Positions 21,801-33,589 of a stretch of DNA of 64,000 bases are shown here, one piece after another. The stretch comes from Schistocephalus solidus (Eukaryota > Platyhelminthes > Cestoda > Diphyllobothriidea > Diphyllobothriidae). The translations under genes were made by a program, and so were the position numbers. Numbering within the stretch: the stretch's first letter is position 1; each line of letters opens with the position of its first letter. The stretch covers positions 1 through 64,000 of the forward strand of contig WEDG01007066.1 of assembly GCA_017591395.1 (NCBI GenBank). Reading direction: 5' to 3'. The notes under the pieces are model-generated. The model saw only the letters and a program-made list of their open reading frames with translations, searched no databases and had not been told where the DNA came from.

Positions 21801-23370
21801 ATTGAGCCAACAGTCGGTTCTACCAGCCAAATAGGTTGAAGAAAGCCTCTCTCTCTCTCTCTCTCTTACAATCTCTCGTGGATTTCTATATTTCCAATAT
21901 CTGCTGTCAACGTGATTCGGTCACTCAAAAGATAGTGCTTAGGCTCTCTTATCAAACTGAGCCGATCTTATATTGTAGTTTTAGTAATTGTGCTGAGCAT
22001 ATTTGGTTCTCAAATACTACATTTGGGAAAATTGTGCTCACACTTGGTTCTTTAAAGGGATTGTCGCCTTGACAAGAGAAGAGGCCGTAATTACAGTCAT
22101 AGGTCGTGCTAGAAAAAAAAAATGCAGATCAATCTAATATCTGCCGTCCAGACCTCTAGTAGACGTAGGTAAGATCGGATATATTCATTTCAGCCATTCA
22201 AGTCAAGCGAATGATTGTTATCCTTGGTCAATCGGCGTCCCTCGCAAAAGACCTGAAGTCAAGGGAAAAAAAACCGCCTGACATGTTCATGGTCAAAGTG
22301 AACAATCTGCTGCCAAGGAGGCCTTTGAAGTCGGGACGTGTTGTCCACAAAGATAGGGACACCTGAGTGTTCATGCATGGTTTATTATTTGTTACAAGTC
22401 CCTAAAATTTCAACCGCACGTTTTATCGCTCCCGGCGTTTGAACACGAGTCAGCCTATCATCTAAAAAGATTCCTACCACTGCATTGCGAGCGCAGGATA
22501 AGTTAAAAGTCCTCGGAAAGTAATGCGCGAACTGGGAGTTAATCCTTCGGAGCAACAGTCCTTTAGGCTCGCTCCGAAAGTTAGTATGGATATTTGCGCT
22601 GAACTGCACCAGCTACTGTGGAATAATCGCATAATGTTCCCACGCTGTCAAAACGCAGTCAGTAGGATAAAAATAATGAAGTATTTACAATACTGCATTC
22701 ACAGGTAGGAGCTAAAAGCCCAGACAAGCGTGTTTCACCGTTCTTGTACCACTGCATGGCGTAGCTGGGCGGGATTCGACTCAACAGTGTGTCACTCCGG
22801 GTTCCCCGTGCGCCTTCTGGCATTATGAGCTCTATTCTCCATGTTGCCACTTTTAATTTCCTCGGAAATTAATGCGCGGACAGGAATTAAATTCCTCCCC
22901 ACACTGCATTGCGAATTTATGTCATGTTTAAATGTGCAGCCCAGAATTTAGGTAGACTGGGCGCCAAAAAAATAGTTAATGCTCCTTCTGTCTTCTAAAT
23001 ACAAACCAGTGCCTCATGCCATGGGATACCAAGAGCTAGATTCCCATCGTGTGTAATTAGGCCTACATAAAACTAGCATATAGTCCAGGATTGGGTGTGA
23101 TCCACATTCACTCCCAGCTAGGCGCTTCAGACAGAGAGAGCGTTATGTTCCGTGACACTGTTCTGAATTCACGGTCAAATCAGCGATTTACTGTGAAAAA
23201 TGAAGATAAAAACAAATATTCTACGATTATTATCGATAATCCAGTATGTCCGAAAGTATATTCAGGCAAATTCTTTCAGACCTGACATTCGGCCCATTTT
23301 AGTGGCACATGGTGGTTATGTCGGAATTATGAAGTCGACACCACGAAGGTTTCCCAAATAAGAAGTCATG
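21801..23370. other. Unassigned DNA with a short CT run
   Basis: A (CT)10 run lies at 21847-21866. The phrase 'cctcggaaa(g/t)taatgcgcg' recurs at 22510 and 22860, hinting at a short dispersed repeat. No gene was recognised. Confidence 0.35.
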
Positions 23371-23379
23371 GAAGACTGA

Positions 23380-23814
23380 TTAGGTTGTACATGCGTTACT
23401 GAGCGAATGAATTTGAAGGGTGTCTGCACGCAGTCGCCGTTGGCTCTCTTCTAGCCACTTACTGTCAATCCGTGTCCATGTCCTCAGTTGAGCGTCTTGA
23501 CCCCAGGCGCGGGTCCTCTGTCGCCTGCAGCCAATCAGTGAAATGGTTTCGAGCTCTCGCGTGGCTATTGCCAAGACTGGCGCGGCTCCAGCACCTAACT
23601 GACCGGAAGTATGAGGCGGACAGCCAGCAGTTAATTGAGCTAGAGCGTAGGGCAGACGTTGTGAGGCGCGAGTTCGCAAGGTTTGGCATGCGAAGACCAG
23701 ATAAGTCAGCGATGGCGGCACTGATCCCAGGAGCAAACCGCCACAGTTACCACTCTGCCACCTTCTCCAACTTCCAGGTTCTTTGTTTACCTTATTCTTA
23801 CTAACCTGCACCAT
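23380..23814. other. GC-rich island with overlapping open frames, unassigned
   Basis: Both strands are open for over 100 codons here and the DNA is much more GC-rich than its flanks. The plus frame (23472-23804) contains a charged helical stretch, LIELERRADVVRREFARFG then MRRPDKSAMAALIPGANRH, which looks protein-like. The minus frame is Arg/Ala/Leu-rich. I do not recognise either. It could be an exon, a retroelement fragment or a GC-driven chance frame. Confidence 0.3.
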
Positions 23815-24499
23815 AATGAGATCTAAGCCCTGGAAATATGTAATAAAAGGAGCTGGGACTCTGAACCCATGTTCCCTCGTAATTACGAGTATTAACCAGC
23901 CGGTTATACCTACTTATTTTTTTACAATCTAACGAAATACGATATCGGTTCTGAGTAGGTGTCAGTCTTTCATCCTGTCCCTCGGTGTCTCATCTCATTA
24001 TTGTTTTTTCCTCATATATATAATCATAAACATTATATCCATTCATCCCGCGTTTCAGGCTGCAGGATAAGGAGATACCAAAGGGTTCGGTAGATGTGAA
24101 AGCAATCAAGTTAAGAAGAAAAACAGTAATACAAGTGAATAAGAGCTCCATACAAACAGTGTACACACTTTTAAGACATTTTGCAAAGGTTCCTGTGAAA
24201 GGTGAAAATGGAATACAAGAAAGGATGATTAACCGTTCCCACTGATCAAACCCCAAAAATGTTTTAGCCCGAAACATGACTACCCAAGGTATTTGAAGGG
24301 CAACAGAGAGCTAAGCCACGTACTGGTCATTCGTTTCCAGTCAGTGACGAAAGTTAACTTAAATGGAACCGTGACCTGCCCGTGAACCAGTTGTGGTTTA
24401 AGCCTAAAATTGTTAGGGACCAGCGCTAAAAGCAATATGCGTGCAATTAAAACTGTTCTTTGAACAAACCATTTGGGGATACTTTTGGAGGAAACTATG
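23815..24499. other. Unassigned DNA
   Basis: 23840-23930 contains 'ctgaacccatgtt...aaccagccggttatac', which could be a worn tRNA-like SINE head. Nothing else was recognised. Confidence 0.3.
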
Positions 24500-24505
24500 C
24501 GAGGG

Positions 24506-24900
24506 TGCCTTGTATGGCCGCCTAAACAGGACACGGGACAAGGAACCGTCCATATTGTATGTGGCTTTGCGCTAAATTCCATGAAAATTAAGTTTAGGAT
24601 TAAGGTGAGGTTGAGGGTTCAGTTTTGGGTTCAGTTTAAGTTCAAGGTTATGGTCAGAGTTGGGGCTAGGATCATGATTATGCTAAGAGTTAAGGTTATG
24701 ATCGCGTAGCCAGTAGGGTTTAGATTTAGGGTAGATCTAGGGTTAATATTACGGTGACATATTATTCGTATGTTAGGGTGAGTGTTGGCGTGAAGATACG
24801 GGCATGTTTACCCTTCCTGAAATTTACCGTAAGGCCACCTACGTTAAGCGGGATGGGCGGTCCCTTTTCCTGCGTACTGGTTAGGCGGCCATACAAGGCA
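24506..24900. mobile_element. Foldback/MITE-like element enclosing telomere-like hexamers
   Basis: 24506-24582 and 24818-24900 are inverted repeats, identical over the first 20 bp (tgccttgtatggccgcctaa) and about three-quarters alike beyond. Between them, 24585-24790 is a run of degenerate six-base units around ttaggg/gggtta ('aggattaagg', 'gttgagggttc', 'gtagggtttag', 'ctagggttaat'). There is no transposase frame. Terminal inverted repeats plus a simple-repeat core fit a non-autonomous foldback element. The superfamily is undetermined because I cannot identify a clear target duplication. Confidence 0.7.
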
Positions 24901-24904
24901 TTCC

Positions 24905-26100
24905 TACCGAAACAATCCATTTTAACTTCACGTGATCTCTCCTTGTAGGATACAAAATAACGACAGCCACATAGCAATCAAATTCGTCTTCCTATACAAA
25001 ATAATGTTGTAATTCTGTGGTTACTTTCTAGTTATGGGGCCAGTCATTTGTCCTTTTCAAGTGTAGCATCCAAATTGTCCCCCTTGACCTAATGTTGTCT
25101 GGATGATGTAAGCTAATTTGTTCAATGATGCCCTCCTCACAATCATCAGGCCCACCGTAACGTGGGCGACAATACATAGCAAATCGGCGTGCGGATTTCG
25201 CTCCGTCATTTGGCCTAATTGTTTAATCGGACAGTTTGGTTGCGCAGAGGCGCATGACGCTAAAACCGCTGCCTGCCGCACCCACCCTTGGGACACTCGT
25301 CACCGCACAGACTGGCCGTGCGTTGTCGGTCTCGGGGTCAAAGCGGCTTATCCTACACTTGCGGACTCCCGCAGTTGGCCAACCAGCGTTACCTGGAGTT
25401 GCACATAAACGCCATCTGACTGAACATGTGGTCAGGAGACCGCCCGTTCCATGTCGAAATGTTGGTGGTCGCCCCAGTCTCATCTCGATTAGCCAGAGTA
25501 ATGGTTCTACTAAACGAAACAAATTCGAGGAATATAAGCGAATTCTAGATGATCTTCAAAAGTTACTTGAAATAAACAGCTGACCCGATTAACCTGATTC
25601 GACTGCGCGCAAAAACTAATTCTCGGAGGACGTACACACGCGAGTGCTCAAACCTAACGTGAGCCTGACAGCCCTGTCCTGTAATAAAGAATAGAAAACT
25701 GACGACTTGTCGGTTTGGTAAAAGAGGGGGAGGAATGGGGATGGCCAGGGATCCTATACCTGGCAACGACCTAACGACTCAAGATGGTGCTTACTGAGGC
25801 GCCCAAACATATACATAAATATGAGAGGAAAAGGCGATCTCAGGAACTACAGGTTTATTGTCCTGACGTTTAAAAAGCATACAAGCTTCCAGCGTCGGAG
25901 GTGAGTATCGTACCTCGTCTCACATTATTTATAGGGGTGACAGCCATTTTTAAACTGCTGTTTGCGCGGGTTTACCTTAACTGTGTGCACTGTAGGGAGG
26001 ACGGGGTGGGGGAGTCCTTAATTGGCTTTGGCGTTCATCGCCCTCATATGCACAGAAAGCATATCTGTAGTCACTGGGGCAAAGGGGGTGGAGGAGGGTA
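24905..26100. other. Unassigned DNA with a GC-rich open-frame island
   Basis: 25060-25580 is open on both strands for about 80-115 codons. The plus frame ends KFEEYKRILDDLQKLLEINS, a plausible helix. No family was recognised, so I do not call a gene. The remainder is featureless, with a G-rich run at 26080-26100. Confidence 0.3.
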
Positions 26101-26107
26101 ATTGTTG

Positions 26108-26868
26108 TCAGTTGGCATGTCTCTCGTCGAGGGGCGGCGTTTGACAGTTGGCAGCCCTCGTCCGCGTCCGCATTGACCTTAATTGGTACCCTGGGTTGCT
26201 AGTCCTGTTTGTGTCCTTCTGACGGCATGTCTCCTCGTCTGCCGGGGTAGTGGTTGATGCGGCAATATTGATGACTGCGTCTTCTTCGGCCCCGGATTGT
26301 GGCGTGGTTACGTGCATGTCCGTCCTAGCTTCTCCCGTGGTTGGATTCACCTTTGGCCTAATTTCTTGTTTGCTCTTACGTTCGATGAGCTGCGTCCGGA
26401 GGGTTTGGTAGGCTGCCGGAAGGGCGACACAACAGTTGATTGATGTAGTTTCCGTGTGCCAAGCTTCAATTGTTTCCCTGGTTACGCGGTCATTTCCTCG
26501 ACCAAGGATTTCCGCGTTCGGGAAGGCGAAAGTGTGCACAGAGTTTGCATAGTGTTCCCCACCAGGGACAATGGTTTCATTCTCCTCATTGCCCGCACGC
26601 ATTCGGTAACGCAGGTCTGCAACCGCTTCCCTCTACCCCCGACGTAGTTAACTTCACAGGAGTCACATTGGATCCGGTAGATGACGTTTGACGTCTCACC
26701 TCGTTTAAGGGTGGCTTTCGGTCTCATGAGTAGAGTCCGAATGGTTGAATTCGGTCGATGGGCGATTCCGATTCCCAGCGGTCTGAGGAGGCGGGAAACT
26801 GCCTCAGTGACGCCGTCAATGTATAGCAGCGCACGCCAGACTTTTGGCTGTTCTGTCACAAACGCATC
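26108..26868 (-). mobile_element. Penelope-like element PLE-1, GIY-YIG endonuclease part (copy B)
   Basis: Two overlapping minus-strand frames encode the C-terminal third of a Penelope-like protein. The first (26482-26868) runs through VWRALLYIDGVTEAVSRLLR, then AHRPNSTIRTLLMRPKATLK, then NVIYRIQCDSC and NYVGGRGKRLQT, which are the GVVYxI...YVGETGR blocks of the GIY-YIG nuclease. The second (26108-26560) continues with AEILGRGNDRVTRETIEAWH and a basic tail. One frameshift near 26530 joins them, and ETGR has become GRGK. The upstream RT is absent: the copy stops abruptly where a LINE of opposite orientation begins. Confidence 0.85.
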
Positions 26869-27950
26869 CATGACAGCAGAATTCACCGCACTACCAACAA
26901 AAACGATACCCCATGAACACCCTCCGCTCCTGCCATTCTTACCACCAATACAACCCCCACTACTATGAATGACATCCCCCCAGCCTCTCCCGATTTCTCC
27001 TGCTCCCACTTCTCCCGCACATTTACTCATCGCGTGGGCCTATTAGGACACATGCGCCTCCAAGACAACCTGCGGTAAAACAATGGAGGCTAAGCCACAT
27101 CAGCACACACTACCTAGACCAATACAAAGACACGAAGATGGGTACACCGACCCATCGGCCAATGCACTCACTCACACATCAGACAACTGACTGGCTCGGA
27201 TGGCGGTCTGATTTTGGGGGTGGGGGAGAGAGTGAGGTCGACGGCTCAGTGCATTTTCCTCACTATAAACAATCTGACGCGCTCAAAAATATCACGGTGC
27301 GCTAAAAGCCATGTCTTAGAAGGCTGCCAACTGACGCGAACACTCGGACCGCGTGGTCAGCCAATGTGTGTTTTGTGTGTAGTGGCTGACTAACGGAATG
27401 AGAGTCAGGCTGCAATGGCTTCTTCTTAATGTGGCCTTTATGGCACTCCCACTTCGTGGGATCCGAGCCAGGAGTGTAGGTACGCCCAGGGGCGGCTCCG
27501 GCCGCGCCAGCCACCTGTGCTCTCTCCCATCTCCGGTCTTCTTGACTCTGTCATGACACGGGGCTCAGGTGGGGGAAGAGGAGAGAGTGCGGTAGATGCA
27601 GCGCAAGTCTACTATCACTTTAAACTAAATCACGCGCAAGTCACCGTCCCTGCACCACCCTTCCACGGCGCATACGGTGGACATCGTCAAAATGGACGAT
27701 CGAACTATCGTGTGTGACACATAGGGCCTGTTCTGCCGCTGCGCCTACACCCATCTCCAGTCATCTTGACTTTATCTTTCCATTTGAGCATAGTGGGTGC
27801 GTGATAGATGCCACCGCGCAAATCCGCTTCACCATAAGCCGACTCAAGGGTGAGTCACCACTGCGCCCTATCCGAGACAGCGGTGTACCCTTTTGTTTTC
27901 AACCGTCCAAATATCGGCGGTCCATTCGTGCGGTCACCATTTAAGACCCG
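26867..27950 (+). mobile_element. Family A LINE tail: last zinc finger plus full 3' UTR
   Basis: 26867 onward encodes HDSRIHRTTNKN... and then a last C2H2-type unit (SCSHFSRTFTHRVGLLGHMR) ending NLR-stop at 27076-27078. The following ~870 bp are the 3' UTR repeat found all over the window. They run in two tandem related units: 27079-27715 (containing 'gggcggctccggccgcgc' and ending in 'cgaactatcg'), and a diverged second unit at 27725-27950 ('atctccagtcatcttgac...agatgccaccgcgcaaatcc'). This junction proves that the dispersed repeat is the 3' end of this LINE. Confidence 0.8.
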
Positions 27951-28034
27951 CATTCCAACCCGTAATGCCCAATCAGAAGAAAGGCCACGAATTATCAACA
28001 ACGATTAATATATCAAAATTTCACCTTAAGTCTT

Positions 28035-28385
28035 GTTGCAGCAGCTTAAGTTTTTAAGGAGATACTAGCTGCTGCGAACTTCTGACCCGGTTCCGTATGA
28101 GAAGTGAAGAAGTGGGACACCAGCTGGGAGGATAGTGTATTCTGTATAGAATGATCGGAGATGGGGCTACTGGACAAGATTACATCGGGCACCATGAGAT
28201 GCGATGTCCCAAGTGTGGAGATAATGGTGAGGCAGTGCGAGTCAGCCTTGAAGGTGATTGGCCGGTTAGGACAGCCGGGATTGGCGAGGAACAGATAGTC
28301 ACGGGTGCGCACGTGCATGTGATCGCGAGAGATTCAGCGTTGCAACATGCTGCAGATTTGGGTCACTACAGTCCCCCTCAACTTT
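28035..28385 (+). repeat. Family C repeat, copy 1
   Basis: A repeat of about 350 bp with landmarks 'gtgggacaccagctggga', 'gtattctgtatagaat', 'gagtcagccttgaaggtgat', 'ggttaggacagccggga' and 'gcgttgcaaca'. It recurs at 31.1, 34.5/37.9, 39.1 and 45.0 kb. It has no conserved frame. Some copies have A-box and B-box-like sequences near the 3' end, so a tRNA-related SINE is possible. Confidence 0.65.
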
Positions 28386-29139
28386 ACCGGCAATATTCAT
28401 CGCCAATCGGCTTACTCTTCCAACTCTTCCCGAAATTATGGAAAAGCGATGCCTATGGAACAGAAGCCCTCCTTTGTATATTCTGATCTCCGTTTTATTC
28501 ATCCTCCCCGATATTGGTGGCTCCCTGTGAGTACGAAAGCCTAGGTACTGTACAGAGCTTCGTCGGTACACCCAAGCCACCAATCTTCACGTCCTCACCG
28601 GACGCCCATTTTTTGATGTCAGTCTGAAGTTGGGTAGCATCAGCCACATAGAACTCCAAATAAATGGATTGATGCTTGTGCCATCCACGCGCCACCAGTA
28701 AACATTTGTCCCCTCAGACTGGCATCTAGTTCTCAAAAGTCATGCAAACTGGATCCGGAAAGGAACGTCGGTATTGGTTTTTTCTGCAACCTTTAAATAT
28801 ACCTGTTTTTAAAGTTTCACCCTAGCTTGGAAACATACGTTGAGGCAGGCTAAAAACAGGAAAGAGGCATTTATGGGGTTCTCTGCATCTAATAATTACG
28901 GTACCTTTAGAAACCCCGAGTCAATTCAACTGTTGGACGGTGTCTGAGGGTCTTCAGTAACTGCGTACTGTGAACAAGAAGTAGTTTGCCAGTTTTCATG
29001 CACCAGACGCTTTGTCTAAAACGTATATTCAAGAGTCTGATGGACTTATCGGTTGCCCCTGGGTGGCCTGCAGCATTCGCCTCATAAACCTTTCGATTTC
29101 AGCGCATTGCCGTTTTCGAGAAAATCGGAAGTTGAATAT
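28386..29139. other. Unassigned DNA
   Basis: No gene or repeat was recognised. Confidence 0.35.
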
Positions 29140-29425
29140 TGCCGGCAAATACAAGGGAGACTGGAATGGCCATTTCTGGCTTATTAGCCCTCATCAGCCA
29201 GTCATACCCAATCCCACGTGGTGCATCACTCGAGGATCGAACCCGCGACCCGTTGATCAGAATTTCAACTCTCTAACCACGGAGCAACGGGCTCGTTGTT
29301 TTGCAGGTTTAGCTCGGGAATATTGACTTGCATTCGTTGATGAACACTCACCGATCGCTAACGGAACTCACTCGTTCTGCTCGGCCCTGTGGCTCACTCT
29401 CGAGCCCTGCCAGCAGCCGCACGGC
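29140..29425 (-). repeat. tRNA-derived SINE, family B
   Basis: The body 'gggagactggaatggccatt' then 'tctggcttattag...catcagcc' is followed by a minus-strand tRNA-like head (gagcccgttgctccgtggtt...gcgggttcgatcc) and then the distal segment 'gaacactcaccgatcgctaa' to 'cagcagccgcac'. The three parts occur in the same order in the copies at 21.3 and 42.0 kb. Confidence 0.75.
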
Positions 29426-29778
29426 GAATGCAAGATCGGAAGTGCTCTTAAGGCTTACCCTGATTTAAAAACACGTTTTGAACGTTACCTAGGTGTTTGG
29501 AACTGCAGTCTACTACATCTTGTGAATTTTGAGGCAGCGCGTCTGACCAGCCTAGGGAAAGTCTGACATTCGAGTTCGACAGTGTCCACCGCATACTGCA
29601 CAGCAGGCTGAAAGCAAGTACAGTAACTTGCGCGTGAATTAGTTTAAGTGATAGTAGCTTTGCGCTGCATCTATCACACTCTCTTCTCTCACCCACTCCT
29701 ACTCGATGTCAATACGAAGTCAAGAAGACGGGAAGCGAGGTCGGGCCCAGGTGGCTGGCACAGTGAAATGCCCACCTA

Positions 29779-30685
29779 CAGTAGATTGCCTAACTCATGA
29801 AATGTGATGCCCAAAATGTATGGTTGTAGTTTGGCATACATTTGAGGTTGTTAATTTTGTTTGTTGTACTGATCTAAGGCACAAAAAGCTATTTACTAAA
29901 AAACTAGTTCAGTTCAGTTCTTTTTATTGAAGGCTTAACTGGGCGAAAAGGGGCAAAATCCAACGTTTCTTGATTTATAGGAGTTTTCCTACGTTATTAC
30001 TCTTTCTGGATCAAACCTTCTTGTTTGTGTGCATTGTACAGGATAATGCCCCATTTCATCGCTCTAAAGAAGTATGAATTTGATAACGTTTACAATTATA
30101 ATCTAACTTTTTAGATATTAGCCAACCTCTGCGCGTGTGGACTGCAATCTATTTTTATACCTGCAAACAGTCCGGACTTGAATCCAATAGAAAACCTTTT
30201 TGCAATTATCAAAAGAAATTGGTATAAGGCAAAGAAAGGTCTTTCCATGGAAGAAAAACTTAATTTTGTTCTGCATACTCACATTGAACAAACTACTATA
30301 GACAACCTGGCTACCTCCATGTCAGACAGACTTTGTGCTGTTATAAATGTAAAAGGACAGTTTACAAAGTACTGATCTTGTACATTTGTTTCTATTTTAC
30401 ATTAGTTTCCCGTTTTTATGCACCCCTCCCACCTTATGAACACTTATATTTAGCCTTATTTGGTTGATTTGTAATATAGCTCTTATCTTAAATTCAGGTT
30501 TTTAGTGAAAATTAATTGTTTTAATGTTACTAAATATTAATTTACAAAACAATCAATGCCTTCTTTTTAAGAACGGTCGATTCTTTGCGTGTTTAAAACT
30601 TTGGGAGACGCATAATGAACTGAGTTCGCGTAAGAGGCCCTTTCTTGTGAAAACCATGAGATTTAATGAGTTAGGCAATCTACTG
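29779..30685 (+). mobile_element. Tc1-like DNA transposon, internally shortened
   Basis: The ends are inverted repeats of about 30 bp (29779-29809 and 30655-30685; outer 20 bp cagtagattgcctaactcat identical) flanked by TA on each side, the target duplication of Tc1/mariner elements. At 907 bp it is shorter than the usual 1.3-1.8 kb and keeps only the C-terminal part of the transposase. It lies inside a family A LINE 3' UTR. Confidence 0.9.
29985..30375 (+). pseudogene. Tc1-like transposase, C-terminal half (DD34E), with a 43 bp intron
   Basis: Transposases of this family cut and join DNA through a DDE triad. The frame reads LDQTFLFVCIVQDNAPFHRS with the second catalytic Asp in QDN, and after removal of a GT-AG segment at 30072-30114 (43 bp) continues ILANLC then FIPANSPDLNPIENLF, then AIIKRNW and on to FTKY-stop (30373-30375). 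With that intron removed there are 34 residues between the Asp and the Glu of PIEN, the Tc1 signature. Without splicing the frame breaks. The first Asp and the DNA-binding domain are missing, so it cannot act. Confidence 0.85.
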
Positions 30686-31084
30686 TAAACGTACCACCAC
30701 GCTCCCTAATCAGCAAAAATACCAGCGGGGCAGTGGCAGACATCCCAGATCTTAAAGCCTGGTCCTGCGTGCCACTACGGCCCGTCATACACCCCCTGGT
30801 TATAACCTATACTTGGCCAGGACTTCAGTTAACCATAATGAGAGCGGCACCGATCTCACACACACACACCTCAAAAGCCACATGGGGAGGAACCGAAAAA
30901 CCCAAATTCTCCCTTACACGAGAGTTGCCGGTGTTGGGTGGTGATTGGAGAGTGTATGTGTGGTGGGGAGACTGTGCGATGAGGTGGGAAGGCCTGCGGT
31001 GATTTACCGCATATTTTCGTGGGTGCGAATGTGGGCAAGCAAGTAAATGTGTATCGGCAGTGTGGCTTAGTTGCGGGCACATCT

Positions 31085-31425
31085 CATAACGTCGAGCCCC
31101 CCGTGACTACTTACGCGTGCGCCCCAGCATCAGTCTGGTTCTCAGCCCATCACTGCTGTCCAAACTGGCCAATAATCTTCAAGGTTGACCCAGACGTGCC
31201 CTCACTGAAGGCGTTGAAGACTGCCCCACTATCTGACACCCGGGACGCCGCCCTTGGGACTCCTGACGTGCTCTCTTCCAACTTCCAACATCTACCAATC
31301 TCCTCTCCGATACTTCTTTACGGAGTACACTATTCTCCCAACTGGCGTCCCACTTATTCTCATTCGATTCGGGACCGGGTCCGAATGTCGTACTGGCTAG
31401 GGTCCTCCTCGCAACTTAAGCTGCG
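31085..31425 (-). repeat. Family C repeat, copy 2
   Basis: The minus strand matches copy 1 over its length, including 'ctgacccggtt'/'cggacccggtc', 'agtgggacgccagttggga', 'gtcaaccttgaag' and 'ggccagtttggacagc'. It abuts the end of the family A LINE. Confidence 0.65.
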
Positions 31426-33585
31426 GTGATAAGTCAATGGTAGGGTGGGGGTAACGCCCTGAAGGCAGTAACTCCTTCTGTGAGTCTGCTTGACCACGTA
31501 AGTCGTCTAAAAACAAGTCAAGAAATGCGTATGGTGGGGTTTCCCTGGGCTACATGTTATAAAAGCCCCGAAATTCGTCGTATTGTTGTACATTTCCTGT
31601 ACAGATCAGGCTAAGCAAAAGATACAAGGGGATTACCGATAAATTTTCTATATCAGATGTGTGCAGGGCCGACAGTTTGAGGCGGGACTAACTGAAATAT
31701 ACACACGGATGATTGGACCAGGCTCCTGTACCACGCTGAGAACTCCTGCGACAAATCTCTTACTGACGCCTCCTGTTTGAATTGCAAATGCAGATATTCT
31801 CCCTGCTGTCTCGTATTCTGCAATAACGTGAGCGCCAGCCAAAGTTTCGTTGCAGTAACTACCGGCCCCGGTCACCTAGTAGCGAGAACAATCCGCTCTC
31901 ACAGTGTTCTGCCTTTGGGAGGGGTGATTTTAGTTCCGTCGAGCCGAAGGCAGGGTCGAAGGACGCCCCTCGATTTAAGTGGCCAGTAGCCAAGTAGTTC
32001 TAAATGATTGCATGGCGTGCTGAAGTAGTTCAAGCGGCTCAAAGCAGGCTACGAGCATTTCATTTAGAATATTCGTGTGGTAGCATTTAGGCGACGCATA
32101 CGACGGCGCCCGCATTCCAGCTTCTGACACACGCATTTACTCTCGCCTAGCCGCCGAACAGGGCACAAGAGCGCTCTGGTGTGCAGCGGGTCGCGCACAG
32201 AGTCGCTGCTGATGTTTGCATACGCTCGCGCACAGGTACGTAAATAGGCATGTAGTTAATGCGGTGTTTGGCTCCAGGCTACATTGCGGAGGAGTGATAG
32301 AGGTCACTCCGCCGGTTTTAGGCACGTAGTGATTGCTCCAGATGACCCTTATCTGACAGCCAGCTGTCATCTGCGGATCTCCCGCTGAAATGCTCTGATA
32401 GGCAACCACACCGCGGCAGTCTCTTCGATCGACGCGCTAAACCAGACGAAACTGTTTGATCTGTCTCCACGGTCGGTAGTCTTGTCCCCTCGCCACCGCT
32501 CAAACACAAAGTGTCCCTCGGGGTGAGCGACAGCGAGAACCGTAAGCTACCCAGACAAGTTCGGTTCGTTTTCCCCACTAAACAAAAGTCGTGTCTCAGT
32601 TAAAGTCCGCATGGGATGACTGAGGAGCCGTAGCTAGGGCTAGCGGGAGTGGCTCGAAATTGTGCCAGAGGTTGCTGGCAAACACATAGTCGGCTAGAAT
32701 ACCGTGGCTTGTGTGTGCAAAGCACCCAGCAGAAAAAAATATAACAAAAATAAAACAATCATCCCCATCTCATCCCCCACCCGCCTTCACAGGCTGCCAG
32801 AGGGACACTGCACTCTGGTAGTCTGGACTTTTCATTCGATTTTAGAAAATCAAATGGCAAACAGGCCAGGAAGGAGGACAGCTCTAGTAGGTCAATAACT
32901 GGCCTGATGCAAACTGCTGATCGTTATGAACTGACGAATTTCACTACGGACATCAAAGCCGTTTATGGGCTCTGAGCCAAGATAACTGCGTCAATGCTTG
33001 GCCAGGAGGGAGCAACCCTACTGACAGGGAAGTCACCGACCCTGAAGCGCGTTGGGTCGTTCGTTAAAAGTGTCGCCAATCGGGCATAAACTATGCCCTA
33101 AACGTTCCACCAAATTTGTTAAACAGCGTAGATATCGATTGTCCCCCTCCCAGTTGAAAAAAACACTATCCAATTTGTACAAAGTATGCTTAGTGACGAG
33201 GCATGGGGCACTTAATCATGTCCGACTGCAAACCTACAAATATGGTGGACCTAATTGCATGAGCAAACTTAGCTCGCTACTTCAGTAGATGTGGACACGA
33301 GGACGAGTCCCCATGCCGTCCAGTATGCCAGCGCAAAGGAAACCGGAATCTCCATGAGAACCACAGAGTAACCCTTCCCAACAGGACAGGAAAAATTTTG
33401 GTTCGAGTACTAATGAATTGCCTGAACACGCATCTGGATAAGTGATCCCTTACAGACAGTCATTGCGGATTTTGGAAGCACAGTGGAACCACAGGCACTA
33501 TATTCGCGGTATATCAACTGCAGTTTATGAATGCAAAGCAAACAAACGCTCAATTATATTAACCCCAGATGCCCCCAGATAATAC
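31426..33585. other. Unassigned intergenic DNA
   Basis: About 2.1 kb without a recognisable gene or repeat. Open frames are short and on both strands. Confidence 0.35.
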
Positions 33586-33589
33586 TGAT

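Larger units (their letters stand above)
29560..31060 (-). mobile_element. Family A LINE tail, split by a Tc1-like insertion
   Basis: 29560-29776 is the family A 3' UTR ('gacttgcgc' counterpart, pyrimidine tract, 'aagtcaagaagac', 'caggtggctggc'). The sequence resumes at 30688 with 'cgtaccaccacgctccc', exactly where the UTR should continue. It ends at 31000-31060 with the reverse complement of the ORF end (LLAHIRTHENMR-stop). The 900 bp between the halves is the Tc1-like element. The LINE is therefore older than the DNA transposon. Confidence 0.7.

Noticed and set aside
25060..25583. Possible host exon in a GC-rich island
   Set aside because: The frames overlap on both strands and I recognise no family, so I left it as unassigned DNA.
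33285..33330. Possible hammerhead around 'gaggacgagtcc'
   Set aside because: Neither the ctgatga nor the gaaa element is present in the needed order.
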